From Calditrichota bacterium (GTDB lineage Bacteria > Calditrichota > Calditrichia > RBG-13-44-9 > J042): a DNA stretch of 64,000 bases. Every line of letters starts with the position of its first letter. The stretch's first letter is position 1. The stretch spans positions 1 to 64,000 of the forward strand of contig JAADJD010000062.1 in NCBI GenBank assembly GCA_013150955.1, in the 5' to 3' direction. The notes beneath the pieces are model-generated. The model did not search any database and was not told where the DNA came from. It saw only the letters and a program-made list of their open reading frames with translations. Shown here in pieces: positions 20,760-29,730 of this stretch. Made by a program: the position numbers and the translations under genes.

Positions 20760-22052
20760 ATGATCGATACGCTAAAAATATTCAATGAACTTAAAGAGAA
20801 GCTCGATCCGGAAGCGGCTTTGAAGCTGGCCGAAATCATCGGATCGGTATATTCAGAGCTATCGGACACCGTTACCAAGGCCGAGTTCAATGAGTTAAAA
20901 GATATTGTTCACGATCTGCTAAATGCCCAGAGGCAGACGACGGATCACCTTAATCGCCTGCTGGAGTTCCAGCAAAAAGTTGAAAAACAACTGGAAACGC
21001 TTACCCGACGGGTTGACCAGCTTACAGTCGCGCAACAAAAGACCGAAGAACGGCTCAATCAACTGGCTGAAGCCCAGCAAAAAACCGAAGAACAGCTGGA
21101 GAAGCTTACGCAACGTGTCGATCAGTTGACGATCGCCCAGCAGAAAACTGAGGAGCGACTGGAAAAACTCACTCAACGGGTAGATCAACTGGCCGAAGCT
21201 CAGCGAAAAACCGAAGAACGGCTGGAAAAACTCACCCAACATGTCGATCAGCTGACGATCGCCCAGCAGAAAACTGAGGAGCGACTGGAAAAACTCACTC
21301 AACGGGTGGATCAACTGGCCGAAGCTCAGCGAAAAACCGAAGAACGGCTCAATCAACTGGCACAAGCCCAACAAAAAACCGAAGAACGGCTGGAGAAACT
21401 CACCCAACGCGTCGATCAGCTGACGATCGCCCAGCAGAAAACTGAGGAGCGACTGGAAAAACTCACTCAACGGGTGGATCAACTGGCCGAAGCTCAGCAA
21501 AAAACCGAGCAACGCCTCAATCAGCTGGCCCAAGCCCAACAAAAAACCGAGGAACGGCTCGAGCAATTAGCCGAGGCTCAGAGGAAAACCGAGGAGACGA
21601 TCCGGAAGCTCACCCGCCGGGTGGACGACATCGCGGAACAACTGGGCGGTATTAGCAACACCATCGGGTATCGGCTGGAAGACCAAGCCTACAAACCGCT
21701 GAAACAGATCCTGGAAAAAGAATACCGGATTTCCGTTGATCGCCTCTACCGCAAGAATCTGGTCTATTCCCCCAAAAAATACGATGAAATTAACATCTAC
21801 GGTGAAGGTCAACGGAACGGCAATCGGGTATTTGTAATAGGCGAATGCAAGGCTCAGTTTGGTGTGCGCGATGTAAATCGTTTCCTGAAACTGCTGGAAC
21901 GCCTGAAAAGCCGTCTCGAAGGCGAAATATTCCCTATCACCCTGGCATACCAGTATCATCCGGTAGCCGAGGAAATTCTGAAACAAAAAGGAATCCGCGT
22001 TTTCTGGTCTTACGAAATACCCAATGTCCTCCCTTACTCGGACATTTTTTAA
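20760..22052 (+). CDS. Heptad-repeat coiled coil fused to PD-(D/E)XK-like domain
   Basis: In this 430-residue protein, residues about 60-290 form one long coiled coil built from 14- and 21-residue units such as QQKTEERLNQLAEA and EKLTQRVDQLTIA, always in whole heptads. The last 140 residues are globular and resemble DUF3782-type nuclease-fold proteins: the KKYDEINIYGEG and VFVIGECKAQFG segments give a D...ExK pattern of the PD-(D/E)XK superfamily, and RFLKLLERL and FPITLAYQYHP follow. The coil probably sets oligomer state or spacing. At DNA level the repeat block is nearly identical at 21127, 21253 and 21421 (spacings 126 and 168), showing recent internal duplication. ATG 20760 lacks a strong ribosome site. 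The function is unknown. Confidence 0.75.
   Translation: MIDTLKIFNELKEKLDPEAALKLAEIIGSVYSELSDTVTKAEFNELKDIVHDLLNAQRQTTDHLNRLLEFQQKVEKQLETLTRRVDQLTVAQQKTEERLNQLAEAQQKTEEQLEKLTQRVDQLTIAQQKTEERLEKLTQRVDQLAEAQRKTEERLEKLTQHVDQLTIAQQKTEERLEKLTQRVDQLAEAQRKTEERLNQLAQAQQKTEERLEKLTQRVDQLTIAQQKTEERLEKLTQRVDQLAEAQQKTEQRLNQLAQAQQKTEERLEQLAEAQRKTEETIRKLTRRVDDIAEQLGGISNTIGYRLEDQAYKPLKQILEKEYRISVDRLYRKNLVYSPKKYDEINIYGEGQRNGNRVFVIGECKAQFGVRDVNRFLKLLERLKSRLEGEIFPITLAYQYHPVAEEILKQKGIRVFWSYEIPNVLPYSDIF
20990..21610 (+). repeat. Tandem heptad-coding minisatellite inside the coiled-coil gene
   Basis: A block beginning TGACGATCGCCCAGCAGAAA recurs at 21127, 21253 and 21421 with almost no substitutions over about 90 bases. 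Shorter related units fill the rest. Spacings of 126 and 168 bases are multiples of 42 (two heptads), so gain or loss of units keeps both the reading frame and the coil register. Confidence 0.8.
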
Positions 22053-22224
22053 TACCTTAACCACTGGCCTACGAATGCAAAACCTGAGATAAAATTCACC
22101 AGAAAACAAGGTTTGAATTGGACTGGATTCGGTTAAACCTAAACCCAAACTGGTTCAAATTTGCAGCGGGATTTAGCCAATTGTCCCCGGGTCTATTCCA
22201 AACCTCAATCCACAGGAATTTCTC

Positions 22225-23166
22225 GTGAGGGCAAAAAAGATTTTAACACTGGGTGGCACAGGATTTATTGGACAGGAAGTGCTCCGAACACTGGTAGAAC
22301 AGTCCTATTCTGCCACCTGTCTGATTCATCAAACGGCTTTACCGGATGATTTACACGGGAAAGTCGAATTGGTTCACGGATCGTTGGAACGACTACCACT
22401 GGCTGGTGAGCATTTTGAATCGGCTACAGCCATTGTCCATCTGGCACGCATTGCCAGATCCACCCGGTTCGGTCGCTGGCTGGCAGCCCGCAAAAGTGCA
22501 CGTGCCAATCAAAAATTGATCCATTTGCTGTGGCAACCGATGCACCCTCCCCTGCTGGTTCTGGTGGCCGGGACACTGGCTTATGGGGATGGGCACGACC
22601 AGATTATCACCGAAAACACTCCACTCCATCCCGTCAGCTACGCCCGATACTACGCCCGTGGAGAAGCGCCGCTGGTGGAAGCCATTGTCCAGAAAAAAAT
22701 CAAGGGCATCATCTTACGTCCCGCCTGGGTTTACGGGACTGGATCATGGTTTCGGCAATTTTATCTTTTACCCATGCAGAAGCTCCAGATCGTTCCGCTC
22801 TATGGCAACGGAAAAAACTGGATGACGCTCATTCACGTTAAAGACTGTGCCCGGATGATTGTGCATTTACTGGAACGGGGTCAACCAGGAGAAACATACA
22901 ACTTATTTGCGGGCAACGCCATTCGGCAGGAACAGCTGGCCGAACAGCTGGCGTCTATCACCGGGCTTCCCATTCAGAAAATCTCCCTCACGCAGGTTGA
23001 GAAACGCTTTGGCAAATTGGCCGCCGAGGCTTTTTCCATTTCCCAGATCATTCAAAGCAGACATCAATCCCTGCTGGAAGAAATCCCCTTGCTGTTTCCA
23101 GACTTAACAAGGGGGCTGGCTAACGTTGTACTGCCTTTTCTGGCACAGAAAAAAGCATCCACCTGA
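22225..23166 (+). CDS. NAD-dependent epimerase/dehydratase family protein
   Basis: The 313-residue extended-SDR protein has LGGTGFIGQEVLRTL (nucleotide-binding glycines at 10-16), a LVAGTLAYGDG segment at the SSxxVYG position, LRPAWVYGTGSW and MTLIHVKDCARMIVHLL, all typical of sugar-nucleotide epimerases. The catalytic YxxxK reads Y139-A-R-Y-Y143, so the Lys is replaced by Tyr, and the enzyme may be altered or non-catalytic. Start is GTG 22225, supported by CACAGGAATTT upstream; no ATG fits. It lies just before the glycan-type cluster on the opposite strand, which would suit a nucleotide-sugar role, but the substrate is unknown. Confidence 0.8.
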   Translation: MRAKKILTLGGTGFIGQEVLRTLVEQSYSATCLIHQTALPDDLHGKVELVHGSLERLPLAGEHFESATAIVHLARIARSTRFGRWLAARKSARANQKLIHLLWQPMHPPLLVLVAGTLAYGDGHDQIITENTPLHPVSYARYYARGEAPLVEAIVQKKIKGIILRPAWVYGTGSWFRQFYLLPMQKLQIVPLYGNGKNWMTLIHVKDCARMIVHLLERGQPGETYNLFAGNAIRQEQLAEQLASITGLPIQKISLTQVEKRFGKLAAEAFSISQIIQSRHQSLLEEIPLLFPDLTRGLANVVLPFLAQKKAST

Positions 23167-23240
23167 TCTCTCAACCACTACGAATTTGATGGATTAAAAT
23201 CAGTAAATCGTTTTTCCTTTTGAGAAGGTTTTCTCTATTC

Positions 23241-23450
23241 ATCCCAAATAATCACTAAACCGCAAATCACACGAATGAATCCTAAAAATATCAACAAAAA
23301 AGAGAATAAATCCCGGAACACATTTTTTATCCGGATATAATCAAACGAATTTTATTGTTTTTGTTCGCGTTAATTCGTGTAATTCGTGGTTTTAATGCAT
23401 AATCTGGGTTTAATGATGTACATTCGCAGGCTAATGCTAAATTTGGGTTA
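23241..23450. repeat. Interspersed palindromic repeat, copy B (long subtype)
   Basis: This copy fills most of the 306-base gap between the convergent epimerase and methyltransferase genes. The left arm ATCCCAAATAATCACTAAAC leads into CGCAAATCACACGAATGAA. The right side has TTAATTCGTGTAATTCGTGG, GCATAATCTGGGTTTAAT and a second, more decayed arm ending AAATTTGGGTTA. The middle shares TCCGGATATAATCAAACGAA with copy A. Confidence 0.8.
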
Positions 23451-23472
23451 GTTGCACAGGCACCTGATGTCC

Positions 23473-24342
23473 TCAGCGTTTAAACACCAGACAGGCTACC
23501 TGATCCGCAACGAATGCCAATCCCGGGATTCGCAGCGATCGGTATTCCAGGGCGCGATGAATGGGAAGCCGCACCCCTGTCGCCCGATATCCCGTTTGAA
23601 AGGGGGGCGTCCAGCAGAGCACCGGACGCACCATCAAGCGCCTGGGCAATCCCCGTAATAACTTTTTCACGCGCGCGGGGGAACGCAGCCACATCCGCTG
23701 TTGCCGACCCCGAATGTTAACCGTCAACGTGCCTGACCACCGCCGAAATGCCAGACGCGGATGGCCTTTGAATAGGTAATAAACCGTTTCCGACAGACAA
23801 ACCGGAGCTAAATGTGCAGTTAATAATACCCCACCCGCAGTCAACATGCGGTACAACACCTGATGAGCCCGAACAAACGCTTCATCATCCAAATACGAAA
23901 ATCCTCCCGTTGTGGAAAAAATCAGATCGAATGTCTGGCCATCAAAACTATTGGGTTGCAAACGCTCTGCCCGTCCCAGGTACAGCATGACCCGTTTATC
24001 CTGACAGGCCTGACTGAATTTTTTCCAGGCAACCCGCAACATGCCGGGCGATCCATCGCATCCAACCACCTGAAATCCCTGCTCCAGAAAAAAGGGAAAA
24101 TCATTACCCGGACCACAATTGAAATCCAGCATTCTCCAGGGTAAGGCCTGCTTTTTCAGGCGCGGACAGATTTCCTCAAGCACCAGCCGATACAGGAGCT
24201 CTTTTGTCAGCCGGAAAATGGGGTTCGTTGCTGGCAACCGACCGTATTCCTCCGCCCATGCATCGAACCCATCACTGGAATCCAGCGATACCCATTCTCC
24301 GGGATCAAACAGTCGATATATGCCCTGTGATACGGGAATCAT
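23473..24342 (-). CDS. SAM-dependent methyltransferase (class I)
   Basis: The 289-residue protein has motif I MLDFNCGPGNDF (71-82), VVGCDGSPGML for the SAM-binding acidic strand, FDLIFSTTGGFSYL for motif IV and a GGVLLTAHLAP strand, all of the Methyltransf_25/11 type. The C-terminal 90 residues are basic and rich in Arg. It is the last gene of the leftward glycan-type cluster (87 bases after the glycosyltransferase), so a role in modifying a sugar or lipid-linked glycan is likely but inferred. The ATG at 24342 has an AGGGA site unusually close, so the start may be slightly off. The substrate cannot be read from the sequence. Confidence 0.8.
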   Translation of the reverse strand: MIPVSQGIYRLFDPGEWVSLDSSDGFDAWAEEYGRLPATNPIFRLTKELLYRLVLEEICPRLKKQALPWRMLDFNCGPGNDFPFFLEQGFQVVGCDGSPGMLRVAWKKFSQACQDKRVMLYLGRAERLQPNSFDGQTFDLIFSTTGGFSYLDDEAFVRAHQVLYRMLTAGGVLLTAHLAPVCLSETVYYLFKGHPRLAFRRWSGTLTVNIRGRQQRMWLRSPARVKKLLRGLPRRLMVRPVLCWTPPFQTGYRATGVRLPIHRALEYRSLRIPGLAFVADQVACLVFKR

Positions 24343-24429
24343 TCCCTGTTTTGTGAATTAAGCCAATATTTCAATTGACGCAAAATGTACAAAATCCTAT
24401 CCAACCCAACTCGTCCACGCTCATCTTTT

Positions 24430-25476
24430 TTAAACCATTTTCGAACGCGTTGATTCAAGGGAGGGGCGAGACAGGAAAAATCCTTTTTTCCAGGAAAAAA
24501 CCTGAAATGCGCGCACCGGGTGCTGTAGAATCCATTGACCGAACCGCCGGATCATTTTCAGGGGTGGTCGTCCGGGCACCCGACGCATCAATCCCAGCAT
24601 TTGATACAGTAATGTTTCCTGAAACGCTGCCGATGTCAGGGCTTGCGGATGCCCGGCCACGAACCGTTCCAGCAATTCCAGGTAGCAATCCCAGAAGCGT
24701 TTGGCGTTTGCCACCCGGATTCCTCTGGGCACAGCGGCCAGAATTCGTACGCAATCCCGGGGGAACGCTTCCTTCAGCAAACATCGAACATAATGATGCA
24801 GGACTGGAAGTACCTGTTTCTCAAAAAGGGCTTCAATTGAATCCGCGGCAATTTGACGAATGGTGGATTGCTCATGGACGCGGTAGTCAATCAGGGGTAG
24901 GGGCAAATTTGCAGCCGGGCCCTGCAACAGCAGCCGCGACCAGAGGGCAATATCTTCGCAGTGGTGGCATTCCGGATAACCCCCAAACCGATCCACAACT
25001 GGCTGTCGTCGGAACATGACAGAGGTGTGAATAAACGGTGATTCGAAGCACTGTATCCAGCGCAAACTTTGCGCATCCACCGGTTTAAATAGATACCCCA
25101 ATCGAGTACCCGTGCGATTCACCCGAAATCCATGGCTGCCCACGATCAGATAATCCGGATGGGATTGCAAAAACCGCCACTGATATTCCAGGCGTTGGGG
25201 ATGCGATCGATCATCGGCATCCTGACGGGCAACCAGAGGATAACGCGCTCTGGCCAGCCCCAGATTCAGACAGTAACGAATACCCTGATGACTTTCCAGC
25301 CGAAAGTATCGGATGCGCGGATCGCTAAACTGACGGATTCGGAACCCGGTATCGTCCGTGGAGGCATCATCAATGATCAATAATTCAAAACGGGAAAATG
25401 TCTGATTCAAAATGCTACGTATGGCTTCCTCCACAAATTCCGCCCCGTTATAAACAGGCATAAGCACCGTGATCAC
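24430..25476 (-). CDS. Family 2 glycosyltransferase
   Basis: The 348-residue protein has the N-terminal GT-A fold: ITVLMPVYNGAEFVEEAIRS, ELLIIDDASTDDT and the metal-binding DADD at 86-89 within LVARQDADDRSHPQRLEYQ. Further on, FIHTSVMFRRQPVVDRFGGY and CEDIALWSRLL (ED-type catalytic motif) are as expected for inverting GT2 enzymes. The C-terminal 110 residues are family-specific. It probably adds sugars to a surface glycan; donor and acceptor are unknown. Its start overlaps the stop of the upstream methyltransferase by four bases (ATGA). Confidence 0.88.
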   Translation of the reverse strand: MITVLMPVYNGAEFVEEAIRSILNQTFSRFELLIIDDASTDDTGFRIRQFSDPRIRYFRLESHQGIRYCLNLGLARARYPLVARQDADDRSHPQRLEYQWRFLQSHPDYLIVGSHGFRVNRTGTRLGYLFKPVDAQSLRWIQCFESPFIHTSVMFRRQPVVDRFGGYPECHHCEDIALWSRLLLQGPAANLPLPLIDYRVHEQSTIRQIAADSIEALFEKQVLPVLHHYVRCLLKEAFPRDCVRILAAVPRGIRVANAKRFWDCYLELLERFVAGHPQALTSAAFQETLLYQMLGLMRRVPGRPPLKMIRRFGQWILQHPVRAFQVFSWKKGFFLSRPSLESTRSKMV

Positions 25477-26330
25477 CGACGATCCTCCCCTGTGCCCTTT
25501 GCTGGCTTCAGCACATAAAGGCTGTACTCACCAATATTCCAGAAGGGGGTTTTATTCATCCATTGATCCATCCGCCACAGCCAGTGGGCCAATTTGCTGT
25601 TCGAAGCAACCCGATGTTGTCGGTACCAGGCCGGGAAGAAGATAGAGTAGCCTTTCTTGCGAACAATCTGGAAGTGCGGATGAAAATAATGTTTGATCTC
25701 CCGGGCCGAGCGGCAGGTGCTCTCCAACTGTTTTACCGGGGAATAACCCGCCCAGCGGTTGGTGATGCGCGAAAATGCTCGCCGATAGTTACCTCGCAGC
25801 AGGTAAAACAGCAAGTCAAACACATACCAGCGATTCACAAAGGTCAGCACCAGCGTACCGTTGGGAGAAACAACCCGCCGTAACGCATGCGCCACCTGTC
25901 TCAAATCCTTCACGGTATTCAACGCCCCGAAATAGCAGTAAATCATATCAAAAGTACGATGAGGGAAAAGTTGCTCCACATCTTCCACTGTGCCCACCTC
26001 CACCTGTACCTGCTGGAGCCCGTTTTGCGCCAGCAGGTGTCGGGCACGCCTGACCATTTCCCCGGAAACGTCAATCCCCACAATTTCCACTGTGGGATAC
26101 TTTTGTGCAAAATACCGTAAGTCGACCCCCGGGCCGCACCCAACTTCCAGCATCGAGCGGAAAGAAAATTGTTCGGTAATCTGGCGAAAATCATTTCGGA
26201 TGCGCTGCAACACATGATTCTGCTGATAGCGTTCCAGGAAATCCCGGGCATCCTGATCATAATAGGCCGCCACTTTGCGGTAATAATCATCCGAGCTGGC
26301 CTGCAGCTTTACGTCGTGAAGTGCACTCAT
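25473..26330 (-). CDS. SAM-dependent methyltransferase (class I)
   Basis: The 285-residue protein has motif I MLEVGCGPGVDLRYF, VEIVGIDVSGEMVRRAR, FDMIYCYFGALNTV and NGTLVLTFVNRW, typical of class I methyltransferases. It begins after a helical segment with YYDQDARDFLERYQQN. ATG 26330 was chosen: AAAGGAGAG lies about 10 bases upstream, while the in-frame TTG at 26339 sits too close to it. It couples to the glycosyltransferase gene downstream and belongs to the same cluster; the substrate is probably a glycan or lipid carrier, by context only. Confidence 0.82.
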   Translation of the reverse strand: MSALHDVKLQASSDDYYRKVAAYYDQDARDFLERYQQNHVLQRIRNDFRQITEQFSFRSMLEVGCGPGVDLRYFAQKYPTVEIVGIDVSGEMVRRARHLLAQNGLQQVQVEVGTVEDVEQLFPHRTFDMIYCYFGALNTVKDLRQVAHALRRVVSPNGTLVLTFVNRWYVFDLLFYLLRGNYRRAFSRITNRWAGYSPVKQLESTCRSAREIKHYFHPHFQIVRKKGYSIFFPAWYRQHRVASNSKLAHWLWRMDQWMNKTPFWNIGEYSLYVLKPAKGTGEDRR

Positions 26331-26375
26331 GGAATACAACTCTCCTTTTCCTTATTGATCCTGCCCTTCCTCAAA

Positions 26376-27308
26376 TCACAACTCATCCAATCCCGCATCG
26401 CGATAAACGGCTTTTCGCAAATCTTCCCGGGAGGTAATGCCCGCATCGATCATCTGGTAAACCTCCTGATAATCCACTCGATTCAACTTGGCCAATCCCG
26501 GTTTAATAATGATGTTGCGTCCAACTAACCTGGGAAACTTCCGTTGCAGCCGGTTCCGGTACCACAAAAATAACCAGTGGTTGAGCTTGGTTAATCCGAA
26601 TCCCTTACCCTTCCCGGCAGGGCGAGGCTTTTCTCCCAGATAATAACGGGCATTGGGTTGCTCTTCCACCCGGGCATTGGGTAAAATGCGATAGATCCAG
26701 CGATTCTCCTGAACAAATCGGTTTTTAAAAGAATGATTGATGACCGACTGCATCTGTACGATTTGAACGGCCGTAAAATAATTTTGCTGTGAGAGGTTCA
26801 GGTTGGACTCATCGAGCAAAAAATTTACACACAGTTTCTTCCGAACCTTTAACACATGACTGACCATCACAATGATGCCATAGGTTAACCACAAACGATT
26901 GGGAGCGGTGACAATAAACAAGTCGACATCATCGTCGGCATTGCAGGACTCGAATGCATTGGCACCGGTCAAAGCAACATAACGCACCCAGGGAATTCGC
27001 ACAATCCATTTCAGATGCTTCCTGTTTTCATCGAATACGCGTTGACTCCATTCCCGGCGACGCTCGAACCCGTTCTTTTCGTTGGTGTGCTGCACCCAAC
27101 CCCCAACATCCCACAATTCACCTTCTTGTTGTATACGGGACAGCACGGCCTGAAAATCGGACTGGGAAACGGGCACCCGGATAAACCGACGCACCTGTTC
27201 CGCAGTGAACGCGCTGTCGAAGCTGCTGGCAATTTTCAGCACCCGGAAAATCTCTTTCCGAATTTGAAAAAATGCCTCCTCGTCCGGTATGTTTTCCGTG
27301 GCATTCAA
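26376..27308 (-). CDS. Nucleotidyltransferase-like protein
   Basis: The 310-residue protein has, near residues 110-135, RYVALTGANAFESC followed by DDDVDLFIVT. This is the G-[G/S/A]...DxD arrangement of the polymerase-beta nucleotidyltransferase fold, with two metal-binding Asp. An N-terminal winged-helix-like region (FTAEQVRRFIRVPVSQSDFQ) precedes it, and the C-terminus is basic. I do not recognise a named family. Start is TTG 27308 with TGGAGATGG upstream. Lying within a run of glycosyltransferase and methyltransferase genes, it may modify a sugar or protein involved in glycan synthesis; this is inference only. Confidence 0.65.
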   Translation of the reverse strand: MNATENIPDEEAFFQIRKEIFRVLKIASSFDSAFTAEQVRRFIRVPVSQSDFQAVLSRIQQEGELWDVGGWVQHTNEKNGFERRREWSQRVFDENRKHLKWIVRIPWVRYVALTGANAFESCNADDDVDLFIVTAPNRLWLTYGIIVMVSHVLKVRKKLCVNFLLDESNLNLSQQNYFTAVQIVQMQSVINHSFKNRFVQENRWIYRILPNARVEEQPNARYYLGEKPRPAGKGKGFGLTKLNHWLFLWYRNRLQRKFPRLVGRNIIIKPGLAKLNRVDYQEVYQMIDAGITSREDLRKAVYRDAGLDEL

Positions 27309-27348
27309 TAGTCCATCTCCATTCGTTACCCTACCTTCGCCTTAAATA

Positions 27349-28506
27349 TTACATGACGCGAACCCGTTGCTCCCATTTTCGATGGGGCGGTTGTAACCCC
27401 ACCCCTTCGTCCATTACCTGTAAATAAAGTTGAACGGCTTTATGGGCGGTTACCTCCCAGGAAAGATGCCGAATTTGCCGGGGGGAAAGCCTTTCCGGGA
27501 ACTGCTGACGATATGCTCGATGCCACACGTCCATCCACCGATCGATCTGGTAATGGGGAAAATGATAGGGATGATCCCCCAGCAATTCCGCCACCGTGTT
27601 GTTGCGATACAGAAACGCAGGAACGCCCATCCAAACGGCTTCAAAGGGGGTAAAACCAAAGCCTTCATATTCCGAAGCACTTAAGAAACAAAGCGCCCGC
27701 GCGTACAGGGTTTTTAAAAAGGATGGTTGAACATTGCTGTAAAAGAAAATGTCCTTTCGGAATGGCGACTCCTGCACGGCTCGTCTCACTTCTCCAAAAC
27801 CGTTGGCCGGGTAGCCCACAATAACCAGTCGGGCATTTTTCAAATGAGAAGCCTTTACTCGATTAAATAACTGGATTAAAAAGGGAATGTTTTTCCGTTT
27901 CTCGATGGAGTTTACGGACAAGAAATACGGTTGGGGAACGGGGATGGATGCGTCCGGCTCCACATCGTTCAGGTGATTCACCCCGGGATAAATGGTCACC
28001 AATTTGGTGTGGTATTCCGGAAAGAAAGCCGCCACTGCCTGACGGGTGGAATGGGACACCGTCCAGATCCGATCGGCTCGTTTTAAAAAGGTAGCAAATC
28101 GCTGGCGGAAATATGCGCGTTTTATAAGCGGATATTTATCGGGGTACAGGAAAAATCCCATATCGTGCACCGTGGTGATCAATTTGTAGGAAGAATGAAC
28201 CGGTGGTGTTAAATAATGGGTGGCATGAAACAACCGCACTTTTTCCCGGCGCAACGCCCGCGGTAACCCGACTTCGTAATAAGCCAGCAGATGGGCTCGG
28301 TTGCGGATGGGGACGGCAACCACCTGATCCCCTGGCTGTAAAATTGTTTGAAAAAGGGACGCGTGGGTGGGTTTACAAAAGACTTTTAATAAAAATGGCC
28401 GGTCAATCTGGCACAATGCGCTTACCAGATTGTACATGAAGAATCCGGCCCCGCTGTAATGGCCTGGCATGGCCAGGCAATCTATTCCAATGAATGGGAT
28501 ATTCAA
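27349..28506 (-). CDS. Family 4-type glycosyltransferase
   Basis: The 385-residue protein has a GT-B fold. The N-terminus IGIDCLAMPGHYSGAGFFMY is the usual donor/acceptor loop start, followed by LFHATHYLTPPV and VHDMGFFLYPDKYP. In the C-terminal half, YFLSVNSIEKRKNIPFLIQL leads to ALCFLSASEYEGFGFTPFEA, the E-x7-E motif of retaining GT1/GT4 enzymes. Start is TTG 28506 with a weak ribosome site; the family N-terminus supports it. It is the first gene of the leftward cluster reaching 23473. The sugar is unknown. Confidence 0.87.
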   Translation of the reverse strand: MNIPFIGIDCLAMPGHYSGAGFFMYNLVSALCQIDRPFLLKVFCKPTHASLFQTILQPGDQVVAVPIRNRAHLLAYYEVGLPRALRREKVRLFHATHYLTPPVHSSYKLITTVHDMGFFLYPDKYPLIKRAYFRQRFATFLKRADRIWTVSHSTRQAVAAFFPEYHTKLVTIYPGVNHLNDVEPDASIPVPQPYFLSVNSIEKRKNIPFLIQLFNRVKASHLKNARLVIVGYPANGFGEVRRAVQESPFRKDIFFYSNVQPSFLKTLYARALCFLSASEYEGFGFTPFEAVWMGVPAFLYRNNTVAELLGDHPYHFPHYQIDRWMDVWHRAYRQQFPERLSPRQIRHLSWEVTAHKAVQLYLQVMDEGVGLQPPHRKWEQRVRVM

Positions 28507-28660
28507 ACTTAAACGTCCAGGTTAAATTCTCGTTCAGCTTCTGTATTCTATCGTCGACCGCTTCAACCGTCCCTGGGTGTTTTCTGTTGCCGAACCAACA
28601 AATTCCACTTCATCGATATTGATTTAAATTACCAGCCACTCTTTTTGTTCCGGATTGACC

Positions 28661-29716
28661 CTACCCCCGTCCCACAATTTCAAGAACCTTTCCTTCCAGA
28701 CGGGTGGATACCTGAAAAAATTGCTCCACCAGCCACAAGCGGGCATCAACGTGATCGGTGCATTCCGGTATCCGATAGCGCGTGATGCCTTTTGCCATAG
28801 CGGCATATGGTATCAGCTGATCGGCCAGGTAGCGATCCACAGTGGCACCGGTTTTCCAGTCGGCCACCAGCTGTCGGGCAACTTGCTGCCCGATCCACTC
28901 CGCCCGCCGACCGGGTTTGCCTGCCATATCGGCACCCAGATAACCATTCCAAGACGTTTGCGCCCAGATAGCCAGCGCCGCACCAGGCTGCACCGATGGC
29001 CGACGAAAGGCGGGATCATCGGCCTCGTCATACACTCGCTCAATTTTGGCAGCGATGCCTTCCTTCTGAAGCTCCTGCAAACAGGCATCCGCCATGCGAT
29101 GGGACACCCGCCGTTCCCGTAAGTGAGAAGAAAGGGCAATCCCCCGGACGTTTTCCAGGTGCCCACTCCCCAGCAATTCCAGGCTGCGCAGCGGGCCGCC
29201 ATGGGGTTGTACCCGTAAACGAATCTCTCCTTCCCCCACCGGGACATACCCCGGACGAACAATCTCCAGCTCCACCCGGATACCCATCTTGCGCAGCAGA
29301 GGCAAAAACAACTGTTGAAAATGAAAAGCGGAAGGGGCGAAATCCTGAAACACTCCCCCAACAATGTGGAATTCGGATGGTGCCTCCGCGAAGAGTGCCA
29401 GGGGCAGCACGGCCATCGCTAACATGATGGTGGAACCGGCAGTACCAATGTCCCAGCGATAGTGCCCTCCGCGAATGCGATCTCCGGGAGAAAAGTAAAT
29501 TTCGGATGAACCTACCGCATCTCCCTTCAGGCGCCCTCCGCACATCTGCGCACAGGCACGAATGGCTGTCACATGCTGCGCCCGCAATCCCGGATTCTTC
29601 CGGCGGGCACGAATATTAAACAGGTGCAGGGACTGTCCCGTCAAGACGGCGAAAGGGACAGCATCTCGAACAATGGTTCCGGAGCCCGATTTCTGACTGC
29701 CATCGATGCGAATCAT
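28661..29716 (-). CDS. rtcA: RNA 3'-terminal phosphate cyclase
   Basis: It converts RNA 3'-phosphate to 2',3'-cyclic phosphate using ATP through a histidine-AMP intermediate. The 351 residues include MIRIDGSQKSGSGTIVRDAV at the start, IRARRKNPGLRAQH, RWDIGTAGSTIMLAMAVLPL, and the catalytic His in ECTDHVDARLWLVEQFF near residue 323, all diagnostic of the family. In enterobacteria rtcA is paired with rtcB and a sigma-54 regulator; neither is present here. The gene has no close partner, with a repeat upstream and the glycan cluster 154 bases downstream. Confidence 0.93.
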   Translation of the reverse strand: MIRIDGSQKSGSGTIVRDAVPFAVLTGQSLHLFNIRARRKNPGLRAQHVTAIRACAQMCGGRLKGDAVGSSEIYFSPGDRIRGGHYRWDIGTAGSTIMLAMAVLPLALFAEAPSEFHIVGGVFQDFAPSAFHFQQLFLPLLRKMGIRVELEIVRPGYVPVGEGEIRLRVQPHGGPLRSLELLGSGHLENVRGIALSSHLRERRVSHRMADACLQELQKEGIAAKIERVYDEADDPAFRRPSVQPGAALAIWAQTSWNGYLGADMAGKPGRRAEWIGQQVARQLVADWKTGATVDRYLADQLIPYAAMAKGITRYRIPECTDHVDARLWLVEQFFQVSTRLEGKVLEIVGRG

Positions 29717-29730
29717 AACCTTCTGATGGA

